A DNA stretch of 64,000 nucleotides, from assembly GCA_943736015.1 (NCBI GenBank), contig OX031061.1, positions 18,857,290 to 18,921,289 of the forward strand. The letters are read 5' to 3'. Position 1 is the first letter of the stretch. Each line of letters opens with the position of its first letter. This DNA comes from Tridacna crocea (Eukaryota; Mollusca; Bivalvia; Cardiida; Cardiidae). Both the position numbers and the translations under genes were made by a program. Of the stretch, positions 1 through 11,429 are shown piece after piece. A model generated the notes under the pieces. The model saw nothing but the letters and a program-made list of their open reading frames with translations, was not told the origin of the DNA and searched no databases.

Positions 1-507
1 TGCCTCTAACTTATGAGGTTTTTTTACCAAGACTGAATTAAAGGCATCTGAAGGCCAAAAGTCAGATCTAGCTCAAATGATGATTTCAGTCTTTTGTAGG
101 ATCGAAAACATTGCTGGAAAAGTAGGAAATGCTGGCCTTGTCCACTTTGCTGAGATTTTTGTGGCAAAAATATTGAAAGTTAAATTATGTATCTCATCTA
201 GACTGAAAAGTGTTTGTTGAGTTGTTCACGGTGGTAGAGATTGATTAGGGTTGACTGCTAGGGGTAAACATAATTTTTTTCATGCTGTTACTATCAGGTC
301 AACCATTATCAAATTGCCATTACTATGGAAGGTGCAATATTGTGATGCATTATAATTCTATCAGGGATCAATTTATTCAGTTATTAGATTATCATTCTGT
401 GAATATTTACCAAAAAACAATTGTCTGATAGAAATAATGGTCCGACTCTGTTCAAAAGAATGGCACCAAAAACTTGCTTTTTCAGCTTTTTGAGAGAAAA
501 AATATCT
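1..507. other. AT-rich unassigned flank
   Basis: No coding signal. Positions ~100-138 read like the middle of a decayed MITE-A copy (GAAAACATTG, then GGAAATGCTGG), but neither end is recognisable. The rest has no repeat or structure that I can name. Confidence 0.4.
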
Positions 508-3378
508 GATGATATATTAATATTGATACAATGACATTGGTAGGAAAACAGATGGTAAGGGTTTGGCTGTATGGGAGGAGGAGGAGGTCATGATATTTCC
601 ATTCATTATGACAAGAAAACCAATTAAAAAAAAAAAGTGAAGAAAAAACCACAAACACACACAAATATTAATACAATGGTACTTGGTAGGCAAAAAAGTG
701 GTGAGGGTTTGGCTGTAGGGGAGGAGGAGGCCATGATATTTCCGTTCATTATGACAAGAAAACCAGTAACAAAACAAAACAAAAAAAATACCACACACAC
801 ACAAATATTCATACAATGATATTGGTAGGAAAAAAGATGATAAGGGTTTGGCTGTAAGGGAGGAGGAGGCCATGATATTTCCATTCATTATGACAAGAAA
901 ACCAGTAACAAAATTAAAAGAAACACACACACACACACACACACACCCACACACACAGAGATATTAATACAATGATAATTGGTAGGAAAAAAGGTGGTAA
1001 GGGTCTGGCTGTAGGCAAGGTGGAGGAGGCCATGATATTTGCGCTCATTATGACAAGAAAACCAATAACAAAACAAAAAAAAAAAAAACACACACACACA
1101 AACATTAATACAATGATATTGGTATGAAAAAAGGTGGTAAGGGTTTGGCTGTAGGGGAGGAGGAAGCCATGATATTTCCATTCATTATGACAAGAAAACC
1201 AGTAACAAAACAAAAAAAAAAACACACACACACAAATATTAATAGAATGATATTGGTAGGAAAAAAGATGATAAGGGTTTGGCTGTAAAGGAGGAGGAGG
1301 CCATATTTTCCGTTCATTATGACAAGAAAACCAATAACAAAATTAAAAAAAAAAAACACACACACAGATATAAATACAATGATAATTGGTAGGAAAAAAG
1401 GTGGTAAGGGTCTGGCTGTAGGCAAGGAGGAGGAGGCCATGATATTTGCGCTCATTATGACAAGAAAACCAATAACAAAACAAAAAAAAAACCCACACAC
1501 ACACAAACATTAATACAATGATATTGGTATGAAAAAAGGTGGTAAGGGTTTGGCTGTAGGGGAGGAGGAGGCCATGATATTTCCGTTCATTATGACAAGA
1601 AAACCAATAATGAAACAAAAGAAACGCACACACATACAACTATTAATACAATGATATTGGTAGGAAAAAAGTGGTAAGGGTGTGGCTGTAGGAGAGGAAG
1701 AAGCCATAATATTTCTGTTCATTATGACAAGAAAACCAGTCACAAAAATTTAAAAAAACAGTTATTAATACAATGATATTAGTAGGAAAAAAGGTGGTGA
1801 GGGTCTGGCTGTAGGGGAGGAGGAGGCCATGATATTTCCGTTTGTACAGCAATAAGAAAAAAAAGGTGGAAAGGGATTCGCTGTAAGTGAAGAGGAGGCC
1901 ATAATATTTCCATTTATTATGACACGAAAACCAATAATAAACAAAAAAAAAAAAACCCACACACAAATATTATTAAAATGATATTGGTAGGAAAAAAGGT
2001 GGTTAGGGTTTGGCTGTAGGGGAGGAGAAGGCCATAATATTTCCGTCCATTATGACAAGAAAACCAGTCACAAAAATCAAAAGAAAGACAGATATTAATA
2101 CAATGATATTAGTAGGAAAAAAGGCGGTGAGGGTCTGCCTGTAGGGGAGGAGGAGGCCATGATATTTCGGTTTATTATGACAAGAAAACCAAAAACACAC
2201 CAAAAAAAAGGCACACACATACACACATAAATAGTAAAACAGTGATAAAGGTAGGAAAAAAGATGAAAAGGGTTTGGCTGTAGGGGAGGAGGAGGCCATG
2301 AAATTTCCGTTCATACAACGATATGGGAAAAAAGGTGGTAAGGATTTGGCTTTAGGGGAGGAGGAGTCCATAAAATTTCCTTTCATTATGACAAGAAAAC
2401 CAGTAACAAATATTTCAAAAAAAAATTAATACGATGATAAGGTGGTAAAGGGTTGGCTGTAGGGGAGGAGGAGGCAATAATATTCCTTTCATTATGACAA
2501 GAAAACCAATAACAAAATTTAAAAAAAAAACACACACACACATATTAATATAATGATATTGGTGGGAAAAAAGGTGGTAAGGGTTTGGCTGTAGAGGAGG
2601 AGGAGGCCATAATATTTCCATTCATTATAACAAGAAAACCAATAACAAAATTAAAAAAAAAACACACATACAAAAGTATTAATGCAATAATATTGGTAGG
2701 AAAAAGGGTAGTTAGGGTTTGGCTGTAGGGGGGGAGGAGGCCATATTTCCATTCATTATGACAAGAGAACCAATAACAAACTTAAAAAATGCACACACAT
2801 TCACACACAAATATTAATACAATGATATTGTTAGGAAAAAGGTGGTAAGGGTTTGGCTGTAGGGGAGGAGGAGGCCATGATATTTCCGTTCATACAACAA
2901 TACGGAAAAAAAGGTGGTAAGGGTTTGGCTGTAAGTGAAGAGGAGGCCATAATATTTCCATTCATTATGACAAGAAAACCAATAACAAAACAAAAAAAGA
3001 AACCCACACACACAAATATCAATACAATGAAATTGGTAGGCAAAAAGGTGGTAAGGGTTTGGCTGTAGGGGAGGAGGAGGCCATAATATTTCCGTTCTTT
3101 ATGACAAGAAAACCAATAACGAATTAAAAAAAAAAAAACAGATACACACGCACCAATATTAATACAATGATATTGATAGGAAAAAAGGTGGTAAGGGTTT
3201 GGCTGTAGGGGAGGAGGAGGCCATAATATTTCCCTTCATTATTCATGACAAGAAAACCAATAACAAAATTAAAAAAAAAACACATACACTAATATTAATA
3301 CAACCACATGGGAAAAAGGTGGTAAGAGTTTGGCTGTAGGGGAGGAGGAGGCCATTATATTTTCCTAAATTATGACAT
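508..3378 (+). repeat. Satellite array, 23 units, mostly 130-150 bp
   Basis: The core GGTTTGGCTGTA recurs near 561, 707, 847, 1004, 1145, 1277, 1412, 1549, 1682, 1805, 1878, 2009, 2135, 2272, 2346, 2452, 2585, 2719, 2852, 2922, 3059, 3198 and 3330. A full unit runs: TTAATACAATGATATTGGTA, an A-run, the core, GGGGAGGAGGAGGCCAT, TTCATTATGACAAGAAAACC, then poly-A followed by (CA)n. Three spacings are only 70-74 bp (1805, 2272 and 2852); these half-units lack the poly-A/(CA)n block and share a CGTTCATACAAC-type junction. Open frames of up to 145 codons on the minus strand are by-products of the periodicity: they repeat the same ~45 residues and are rich in V, C and F from the (CA)n tracts. No gene is called. 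Confidence 0.95.
922..958. repeat. (CA)n microsatellite inside the satellite
   Basis: This is the longest CA run of the array and is broken by a single CCC. Other units carry 4-8 CA repeats at the same point, so the microsatellite belongs to the unit and has expanded here. Confidence 0.9.
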
Positions 3379-4203
3379 GTATTTGATATTAAGCAATCAT
3401 TCAACACATTACAGTATAAATGGTTGACAGAGTGGAAGGAGGCCTGTCTGTTATATCCAACTCTGTTTGTATCATTGGGCAGAAGATATCTCCTCAAACC
3501 TTATCCATACTTGCCTGTGAAAGACACAGGAATATATTATCCTGGATCACCCAGCCTATAGGAAATTGTATATGTGAGGTTTTAATGTTCACACTTGCAA
3601 AGTAAACTTTTGTTTACCATAAATGCCTACATATGATAAAGGTGAATATGTAAAATAACATGTGAGATTACAGTGCTTTCATTTACAAAGAGAAAACATG
3701 ACATTTAGGAGTTGTTGTGATTGTGTGGTTCCCATGCACACTATACAGACAACAACAATGACGGGCTACCACCAATGCTAATGTGTATGTTTCAGTGCTA
3801 GAACTATAAATTTTGATAGGAAGTGATATTCATAATTTGATGAGAATAGGTGGTCTGCAGCAAGGTTTAAAATGTATACTTGTTAATCCATAAAAAACAT
3901 GTTTTGTTATTCCTTAGCTGTATTCCCATGTTGCAGACAGTGCACAAGGGTTGTCCCATTGAATCATAGACACTTTATAGAAAAATATTTCTTAATGTCT
4001 AATTGCAATAGTTTTATAAGTATATGTATTATAAAGAAGTGATGTGCTATATTTTAGAGCATTGATGTGCTATATTTTACAGCAGTAATGTACTATTTGT
4101 AAAGGACATAAGCTCACTGTTACATGCAGTTGTTAACTTCAAAATGTGCGCTGGTTGGCATTTGTGATATATTTCAAAATTGTTTAAGTTAATGACTTTA
4201 CAT
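3379..4203. other. Unassigned, with a short 23-bp tandem
   Basis: No gene or known element seen. At 4040-4097 a 23-bp unit (TGATGTGCTATATTTTA...) occurs two and a half times. Confidence 0.6.
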
Positions 4204-4204
4204 C

Positions 4205-4432
4205 TTAGCTCTTTACCACTCAATGCCAACTGTTAACGACCCTGAGAAAGAAAGCCTTTGAAAACATTGTGGAAAAAGGAAAAAATGCTGGTAACCAGCA
4301 TTTTCTCCTTTTTCCAACAATGTTTTCTACCCTTTCCAAATCACATTTCAAAATTAGATTCAGATTTATTTTGTCATCTGCAAATACTTTCAATCTGGAC
4401 TGGTCCAAAATTTTGTCAGTTGGTAAGGAGGC
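4205..4432 (-). mobile_element. MITE-A, full length, reversed
   Basis: About 228 bp, with TTAGCTCTTTACC at the left and GGTAAGGAG at the right. It carries the family's central palindrome (here TGCTGGTAACCAGCA) flanked by GGAAAAAGG and CCTTTTTCC, plus the TTTTGTCATCTGC and GGACTGGTCC blocks. Compared with better copies, both terminal TTAA sites have decayed. TTAA ends beginning CYCTTTACC suggest mobilisation by a piggyBac-type transposase (inference). Confidence 0.88.
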
Positions 4433-4534
4433 AGTGATATTTTTAGCAAATAGTAATCTTGGTTTAAAAAGTGATGAATAGAATCTCTTTAAACTGTATC
4501 CCTCACTTTTATTGTTACTTCAATTGTCTTTGAT

Positions 4535-4660
4535 TTAATGGGACATCCTGGTAGATCAAGATCAAGCTGCACAGGGATGCAGTCCCAACTTTGATGTACA
4601 CTTTGATATTTTGTGAGGTGTTCTGGTGAGAGCAGCCTTGAAATTGCTTTAATTATACCT
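4535..4660 (+). repeat. Fragment of the 7.0/14.4-kb dispersed repeat
   Basis: It shares the AAGATCAAGCTGCACAG... GATGCAGTC... TTTGATGTACACT... CCTTGAAATTGC order with 7395-7510 (+) and with the reverse complement of 14350-14480. Only this ~125-bp 3' portion is present. Confidence 0.65.
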
Positions 4661-4671
4661 ATACTACCGAT

Positions 4672-4735
4672 AAACTCACCTGAGCATGAGGTGCTTCATG
4701 TGAGCCATTGTGATTGCTTATTGTCCAACCACAAT
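4672..4735 (+). mobile_element. Array family 1 head remnant
   Basis: ACTCACCTGAGCATGAGGTGC followed by TGTGAGCCATTGTGATTG is the diverged hairpin head of the element seen complete at 7761, 37908 and 51701. Nothing of its internal array follows. Confidence 0.6.
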
Positions 4736-5192
4736 TCTAAAATCTCTCCCAGACACTAGTGGATGAAAGAAAATTGAATTTAATGTCCAAACTCCTCTGG
4801 ACATATCAATCAAAAGTTGATTCAAAATCATTTTAACAATGTGAACAATTTACTACTTGTGGTGTTGGCATGTGTTGGAGGAAGCATTTACATTTACCGT
4901 TTTTTTACATTTACGATTTTTAAGAGTTTAACCATATGGATTGGTTTGTATTTGTTATGACGATAGATATACTGGTAGGTTCAAAGTTTCTGTCAGCAGT
5001 GCAATGCCCATGATCTGAAAATCCAGGATGTAGGCTTTAATACTGTACATCAAAGTTACACATTCTGCAAGTTTTTTTAAGACGTCATATTTTCCAAACT
5101 GAATGATGGATTAGGTTCAAATATGGCTTGATAACAGATACAGGTCCAAAGTTTAATTGAGCTATTCCCTAGCCATGCCCATACTCACTATC
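4736..5192. other. Unassigned AT-rich
   Basis: No gene, motif or repeat recognised beyond short A/T runs. Confidence 0.5.
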
Positions 5193-5342
5193 TTAACCCT
5201 TATCCTGCCGTTACGCAACCATGGATAACTTTCGTGGAGATTGTACAGCAAGATCAGCCTGCACATACGTGCAGTCTGATCTTTCTCTACACCCACCGCT
5301 GCTTTATCTGGAGTTTGGGTCATATGGCAGGATTAGGGTTAA
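5193..5342. mobile_element. Second TTAA MITE, 150 bp, foldback
   Basis: It starts TTAACCCTTATCCTGCCGT and ends ATGGCAGGATTAGGGTTAA, giving ~17-bp TIRs with one mismatch and TTAA at both ends. An internal hairpin at ~5251-5281 pairs AGATCAG...CTGCAC with GTGCAG...CTGATCT. The overlapping 79-codon frame at 5221 is incidental. Confidence 0.85.
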
Positions 5343-6653
5343 GGTCAAGGTCACCACTTTTGAAATTTTAAATTCAATCATTCCTTGTGTTTATTTTTGT
5401 CACACCCATTTGTTAACTTTGTACATTTTTGGTAGTTCTGTACAGGTCTTCAAATGCTAATCATTTCCAACTGACTTTTGAATTTCATATTGGTCATTAA
5501 AAGTTTTGCTTTAAAATTTTTGAAGAACCCACGTCTGCAAAACTGTATGATGACTGGTTCATTTTTGTGATAGAGGTTGTAAGTTTCTTTCAGCAAAATA
5601 CTCCTCGCCACACCTATGATTTTAGAGTCTTGGTCATTGAAATTTCATATTTAGTTGTTCCAGAGTGTTTATTTTCTCAAGTTCAAATGTTTGTTTCATA
5701 TTTAGTTTGGTGATGGATATTCTTCATACCCTTGCTATTGAGTTAGTCTCGGGTTTTCTGTTTTGTGCTGGAACCCTGTAGCTGTTTCAAGGTACTGCCC
5801 CCCTTCCCCCTCCCATGACAAATTAACTTATACAGGCAAACTGTGCTGTATGATGACAGTTCTTGTTTATGGGATTCTATGTTCTGTGCTACACAAGTAT
5901 CAAAAACTTTGAAGGTTTTCTTTTTGAGCACCACAAGACCTGGAATGTTGATACTTGATATTTAGCATGTTAGGATAGTTGTTTGTCAAAATTCTTCATT
6001 ATATATCCGTGGTGTAAAATAATGTCCTCTTATAATGTCCTCTTATATTGGTCACAGGTTGAGTAAGAAGAGGAAAATGGTACAAAAAAAATTGCTTGAT
6101 ACCCATCAGCATAGAATGTTGATGTGTGGTATGGGTCTACTACATAGGTTGATCCATTCTCAAAGTTGTTCAGAATATGCCCAAAGATGTTAAAGATTGT
6201 CCTGTCCCAGGGGTCTCATGTTTTACATCATGTTCTGAAAAACTTCAAAATTCATCCTTTGGTTCTGTAGTTTTTAACATTCTATGAGCTATGTCCGTGA
6301 AACTTGACTGTGATATAGATCTTTATATGTAGGTGATGTGCACACCTTTTATCGACATAAAACATTGTCATGCACAGTAAACAGGAATAGTGAAACCTAC
6401 AATTTCTTGAACACTCTTTGAGCTGTGTTTGTGGAATTTCATTTGTCAATAGGTTTTAGCAGGTAGATTATAACTACTAATCATTAACAGCACATTTTGC
6501 TATTACTTAAGGACGATAGAACAATCAAGATTCAAGCTCTGAGCTAGTATAAGTATTACCTTTTGTCATGCAGTTTTAGCTCTTTTTTAACTAGCTAGGT
6601 GAGCGATCATGTTTTCCTTCCTCAACTTGTCATTTTATTCATATGGCAGGCAC
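5343..6653. other. Unassigned, degenerate repeat-like DNA
   Basis: No coding signal. 6165-6250 (GTTGTTCAGAATATGCCC... TGTCCTGTCCCAGGGGTC) resembles a unit of the 27.4-29.8 kb array. 6576-6612 has a TTTAGCTC...GGTGAGCGATCATG stretch like a decayed array-element end. Confidence 0.45.
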
Positions 6654-6884
6654 TAAACCCTTTCCCAAACAGCAAATTTTGGACCAGACCAAATAGAAAG
6701 CATTTTGCAAGTGACAAATTAACAGTTGCTAAAAAGATTATTTTTCTATATTGTTGGGTAAAAAACATTGTGGGAAAAGGAGACAATGCTGGTTACCAGC
6801 ATTTTCTCCTTTTTCCACAATGTTTCCAAAAGGTTTTTATTCCTGAACCGTAAAAAACGGGGATTGTTTGGGAAAGGGTTAAAC
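6654..6884 (+). mobile_element. MITE-A, full length
   Basis: 231 bp. TAAACCCTTTCCCAAACA at the left mirrors TGTTTGGGAAAGGGTTAA at the right. The central TGCTGGTTACCAGCA is perfect, flanked by GTGGGAAAAGGAGA and TCTCCTTTTTCCAC. Its termini match each other better than in most other copies here. Confidence 0.92.
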
Positions 6885-6959
6885 CCTTCTCTGCTGAAAG
6901 AAGTCTTCTATTGGGGCCAAAACAGAGATACACACCTTGGTGATTTGGAACTAAATTGA

Positions 6960-7560
6960 ATCATCTCTAGGGGCACAGTCTGTTTTGATCACCTGTAAAT
7001 GCCAGCAAGTCAACGGTGTGGCACCCACACACCAGTGTGGTGGGATGGGACGACTCTGTCAATCTTTAGAACATCACCGACGGCAAACCTGCGGTAGTCT
7101 GTCACAAACTGGAGCTGAACCTGGATAGCCTTTGGTCAGAACATGCAATTCAGCTTCTTGAACTGGGACAAAACCAGGTAACATTGGGTCTATGAGAGTG
7201 TTACCCCATTTTTTTGGGGAAAATGCCCCTGATATAATTGCTACACTTCACCATGAGGAATTCAGACCATTATCTTGAGCATGAGTGTGAGAATGGGATT
7301 TACTTGGAGACTTGGGATGATCCTCAGTAAAGTAGATTTTTATTTTTTTAGAGTCAAGTACAACTTTTATTTCCAATTGCAGAGTGTAGATTAAGATCAG
7401 ACTGTACAGAGCATGCAGTCACATTTTTGATGTACACTGTCTGACGGTTTGTGAAGAGTGATGATGAAAGAAACCTTGAAGTCGCAGTATCTGTGTCTTG
7501 TCTATTGGTTTAAGATATCCTTTTCATGGCAGGCATTTTAACAGTTTTAAAATAATTCGA
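6960..7560 (+). pseudogene. Dispersed repeat carrying a protein-like segment
   Basis: This segment is homologous in inverted orientation to 14340-15010, in the same order over ~600 bp. Around 7038-7165 one frame reads WDDSVNL, a stop, NITDGKPAVVCHKLELNLD, then SLWSEHAIQLLELGQ. The matching strand of the partner gives WDNSGNLQNVLDDKP ... YLDSLWSQHTIQLLF. Conserved amino acids across synonymous and non-synonymous changes suggest the repeat derives from an exon or a transposon coding piece. I do not recognise the protein. The in-frame stop here, and a further one in the partner, argue for a relic. Confidence 0.55.
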
Positions 7561-7676
7561 TCTTGAAAATGAAAATATTTGTATATAAAAAGATTCCGTG
7601 TGATTCCATCGATCAGCTTTGTCTTTCAAAAGGAGTAAAACAATACATAAGTGAATAAAATATTATTACAATTTTT

Positions 7677-10140
7677 AGCTCTATTGGTCAAAGGCCAGCA
7701 GAGCTTACATCATGGCCTGTTTTCCTGGTCATTCTGTCCATTTATTTGTTCTTTGTGTTTTTAGCTCACCTGAACACGAAGTGCTCAGAGTGAGCTATTG
7801 TGATAGTGCTGTGTCCGTCGTCCATCGTCAGCTTTTACCTTGTGTACGCTCTAGAGGCCACATTTATGTCTAATGCTCATGAAACTTGGTCAGAATGTTT
7901 GCCTTGATGAAATCTCGTACGAGTTTGAAATTGGGTCATGTCGGGTCAAAAACTAGGTCACCAGGTCAAATCTTAGAAAAACCTTTGGTAAGTTCTAGAG
8001 GCCACATTTTCAGTCTAAATCTCATGAAAGTTAGTCACAATGTTTGCTTAAGATATCTCAAAAATGTTTGAAAATGGGTCATGTCGGGTCAAAAACTTGG
8101 TCACCAGGTCAAATCTGAAAAAAACCTTGTGTAAGCTCTATAGGCCACATTTTCAGTCCAAAACTCTTGAAAGTTGGTCAGAATGTTTGTCTTGATGATA
8201 TCTTGGATGAGTTTGAAAAATGGGTCATGTCTGGTAAAAAACTAGGTCACCAGGCCAAATGTTAGAAAAACCGTTTGTATGCTTGAGAGGCCACATTTTC
8301 AGTCCAAAACTCTTGTAAGTTGGCCAGAATGTTTGTCTTGATGATATCTGGGACAAGTGTCAAAATGGGTCATGTTGGGTCAAAAACTAGGTTACCAGGT
8401 CAAATCTTCGAAAAACCTTGTATATGCTCTGGATGCCACATTTTCAGTCCAACACTCTTGAAAATTGGTCAGAATGTTTGCCTCAATAATATCTTGGATG
8501 AGTTTTAAAATGGGTCATGTTGAGCAAAAACTAGGTCATTAGGTCAAATGTTATAAAAACCTTGTGAATGCTCTGGAGGACACATTTTCAGTCCGATTTT
8601 CCTGAAACTTGTTCATAATATTTGTCTTGGTGACACCTTGAATGAGTTTGAAAATGGGTCATGTGGAGTCAAAAACTAGGTCGCTGGGTTAAATATTAGA
8701 AAAACCTTGTGTACACTCTAGATGCCACATTTTTGTCTGATACTCTTCAAACTTGGTCAGAATGTTTGTTTCGGTGATGTCTCAAATGAGTTTGATAATG
8801 AGTAACTGTGGGGTCCAAAACTAGGTCACTTGATCAAATTTTAGAAAAAACTTTTGTACACTGTAAAGGCCACTTTTTCTGTCCAAAACTCATGAAATTT
8901 GGTCAGAATGTTTGTCTTACTGATATCTCAAACGTGTTTGATAATGGGTAATGTCTGATAAAAAAAACTAGGTCACTGGGAAACTAGATTGAAATGGTTC
9001 CATGTTTGGTCAATAGACTCGGGTGAGCGATTTCAGGGCCATCATGGCACTCTTGATCTTGTTTAATCATTGAAGTTGTTTTGTCATATTTTCATAAAAA
9101 TTAAAGGGTTTTGTAATACCATCAACAGTCTAAACCCTATTGATTTTGAAACAAGTGTCCCAATTAGGCAAAAGTTGTCACAAAAGGTTGTAAATTCACA
9201 ATTCTTGTTGATGGGATGAGATCCACATGTTGTGGCTGGATTTTTGTTATATCTGCACAGTTTTATATCATCATAAGCTTGAACCCTATTGAGTTTGATA
9301 ATAACCTGATGATAAAAAGGGGTAAATTGGCCATTTGAAGTAGTACATTAATTTTGCTTTTCTTGTTTTCACAATAAAGTCTGCCTTTGTGGTCAGATTT
9401 TTGTAAAACTTGCACAGATCAATTGTAATATCAATAGCTTTAGCTCTATTGATTTTGAAAAAAAAAATTAGACTGTTAGGAGGGGAAAAGTAGCCAGTTA
9501 AAAAGTTAACATTTGTCCTTCTTGCTTACACAATTTAAGACTACATTATTTTGTTGTCAGAATTTCTTCAAACTTGCAGAGGTTATTTTTATCATCAACC
9601 CAGACCCCATTAAGAAAAGTAGATATTTTGAGTTGCATTTCTTTTGTACTTCATCAAGTAGGCAATTTTGATCCAGTTGCTTTTAAACTTGCACAGATCA
9701 CTAGTCTTGTATAATCATCAAGGGATTTTTACACTTAAATTGAAAGTGAATTGAAAGTGAAGAAAATCTAGCATCATTTAAGGTAAAGTAAAGTCTTGTT
9801 CATTCAACGAAGTCCACATTGTTGATTCATGTAAAATGCATGAAATCCAAAACTTTTTATCATAATGAGCAGTAATCTGACAAGTACTGAATGTTTGTCA
9901 GATTTCCAAACAAGTGGTTTCAACAAATTCTTCTTCGATTATTTCACTAATTGTTCAATTCTTCATGCATACTTGTTATGCTGCATTAGTGGACTCAAGT
10001 CCAATTATAGGCCCCACCATGTTTTGTCAGTGTGTTTGTCTTTTTCCTTCTAACACGAAGGATTGTATGCTAGAAAATACTAGTAAGCAAACTTACAGCC
10101 AGTAGAGCAATTCAGGCCCTCAAGGGCCTCTAGTTCCTTA
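7677..10140 (+). mobile_element. Array family 2 element, interrupted
   Basis: The head TTAGCTCTATTGGTCAAAGG and GCCAGCAGAGCTTA is at 7677-7710. The tail GCAATTCAGGCCCTCAAGGG with CCTCTAG is at 10108-10135; GGCCCTCAAGGGCC is a hairpin. Inside lie degenerate ~130-150 bp units: aqueous paraphrases of 'lead to the next CACATTGTTGTGGC, CTTGCACAGATCA, TATCATCAATAGC, CCCTATTGATTTTGA' recur from 9120 to 9620. The element is split by a complete family 1 element at 7761-9062. It has no transposase frame and is non-autonomous. Confidence 0.75.
7761..9062 (+). mobile_element. Array family 1 element nested in family 2
   Basis: The head hairpin is TTAGCTCACCTGAACACG with GTGCTCAGAGTGAGC, then TATTGTGAT and a CGTCGTCCATCGTC run. 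The tail is GGGTGAGCGATTTCAGGGCC and ATCATGGCACTCTTG. Between them are eight tandem units of ~144 bp; GGTCAGAATGTTT or a variant lies at 7888, 8032, 8175, 8322, 8467, 8611, 8755 and 8901. Each unit also has GGGTCATGT and AAAACTAGGTCACCAGGTCAA. This head hairpin, tandem core and tail hairpin layout is that of bivalve pearl and DINE/Helentron-type elements (established for the class; membership here is inferred). Simple insertion between T residues (gttt/ttag, cttg/ttta) fits. Confidence 0.85.
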
Positions 10141-10240
10141 ATTTCCTAACATCAATGATTGTATGCTAGAAAAAACTACTAAGCAAACTTACAACCAGCA
10201 GAGCAATTCAGGCCCTCAAGGTTCTCTAGTCTCATAAACT
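10052..10240 (+). repeat. 96-bp duplication of the family 2 tail
   Basis: GATTGTATGCTAGAAAA, AGCAAACTTAC, AGAGCAATTCAGGCCCTCAA and CTCTAGT occur at 10061-10133 and again at 10157-10231. The second copy's hairpin is spoiled (GGTTCTC for GGGCCTC). Confidence 0.85.
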
Positions 10241-10274
10241 TCCATACTTCGGATTTTAAAATGAAAAATTATTC

Positions 10275-10418
10275 TATAAAGGGTTAACTGTCATCGAAAT
10301 GAAAAAAAAATAGACTTGTTCACAGACAAATTGAAATTTTATGGATTTTTTTTTGCAATGGTATCCAGCATTTTCTTTTCTCACAGTTTTTCAAAGCTTT
10401 ATTCAGTAAAGGATTAAG
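10275..10418 (+). mobile_element. Decayed MITE-A
   Basis: Order retained: TAGACTTGTTCACAGACAAATT, then GGTATCCAGCATTTTC, TTTTCTCACAG, CAAAGC and TAAAGGATTAAG. The left half of the palindrome is lost. Confidence 0.5.
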
Positions 10419-11429
10419 AGGAAGGAGGTCAAGCTTATACCATTATCCCCACATAATTTTTTTAACTACTCTGATTTTTATGCTGCCACAGAAATCCAGC
10501 ATAAGTTTGTACCTATTTTACGTGAAATGAAGACAATTATATATACAAGTACATGTAGGCAAATGGAAAAATTACTCGCCTAGAAGAGTTTCCTTTTATA
10601 ATGGTAGAGACTGCCAATGGAAACTTTACTCTATAGTCAAATGTGATTGCTTGTAGTCAATGCATTTATCCACATTTAGTTGCATAAATTGCTTGTCTTT
10701 GGAAACAAATGGGCAAAATGAAAGTAGTATTTAAACTCGGAGCTAAATTATAAAGAGTTATTCTTATTCAGGACAAAAACTAATATGATTCTGGTGCTGA
10801 AATCGCAAAAAACTTGGTCCAGTTTCACAAAAAAACCTAACCTCTTATTTTGCTCTGGTCCATTAACGGACTCAGTGTATGATTTAAGTTGACTTGGTCA
10901 TTTCAGTCTAATTTCGTTAACATTTGCAGTCTTCAGTAACATTCTCCAATCTCAAGTTGACTCAATGTTTCAGATTCAGCTAGTCAAAAAAATTTACCCA
11001 AGTCATTTTAACAGACTTTATTCCATTATTTTGCTGAAAATGAGTGAAAAATGTTGTGCCAACTTTTAATGTTTCTAAAGCCTGTTGATATGAGGAAAAT
11101 GGGTCTCAACTCTTAAGTAACAGACTTACTATAAGCTGGAAATGGGCTCCTTCAATAGAGACTTGAGTTTTTGTGTGAAACGGGGCCCAGTTTCATGCAA
11201 AAACTAAGGTTTCTTTTTGCACTCAAATCAGGTAACTTGTCGTCCAGCTTAGGTTGAGTTTGTTATTTGTCATTTGTCATCCTCTTGTTTATATAAAACT
11301 TGACAGTGTTATGAAAAAATACGAAATGACATTTCATTTTCTTTTTAACACTGCTGAAGTCAAACTAGTGAGTTGTTTTTTCTATTCTAAAATCCAAAGG
11401 AGGACTTTCGTATCATGGACAGAAAAGTT
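10419..11429. repeat. Degenerate repeat with a repeated CCAGTTTCA motif
   Basis: GGTCCAGTTTCACAAAAA (10816) and GGCCCAGTTTCATGCAAAAA (11186) lie ~370 bp apart and are each followed by AACCTAA- or AACTAAGG-like sequence. The material between is rich in AAGTTGACT/AGTCAACTT-like words in both orientations. No gene seen; the 60-codon frame at 11254 has no recognisable features. Confidence 0.4.

Noticed and set aside
517-2621. Minus-strand open frames of 60-145 codons rich in V, C, F and SSSLTAKPLP-like repeats
   Set aside because: They repeat every ~45 residues with the satellite unit; poly-V/C tracts come from (CA)n. Not coding.
508-3378. Possible CRISPR array
   Set aside because: Repeats are contiguous ~140-bp units without unique spacers, in animal DNA.
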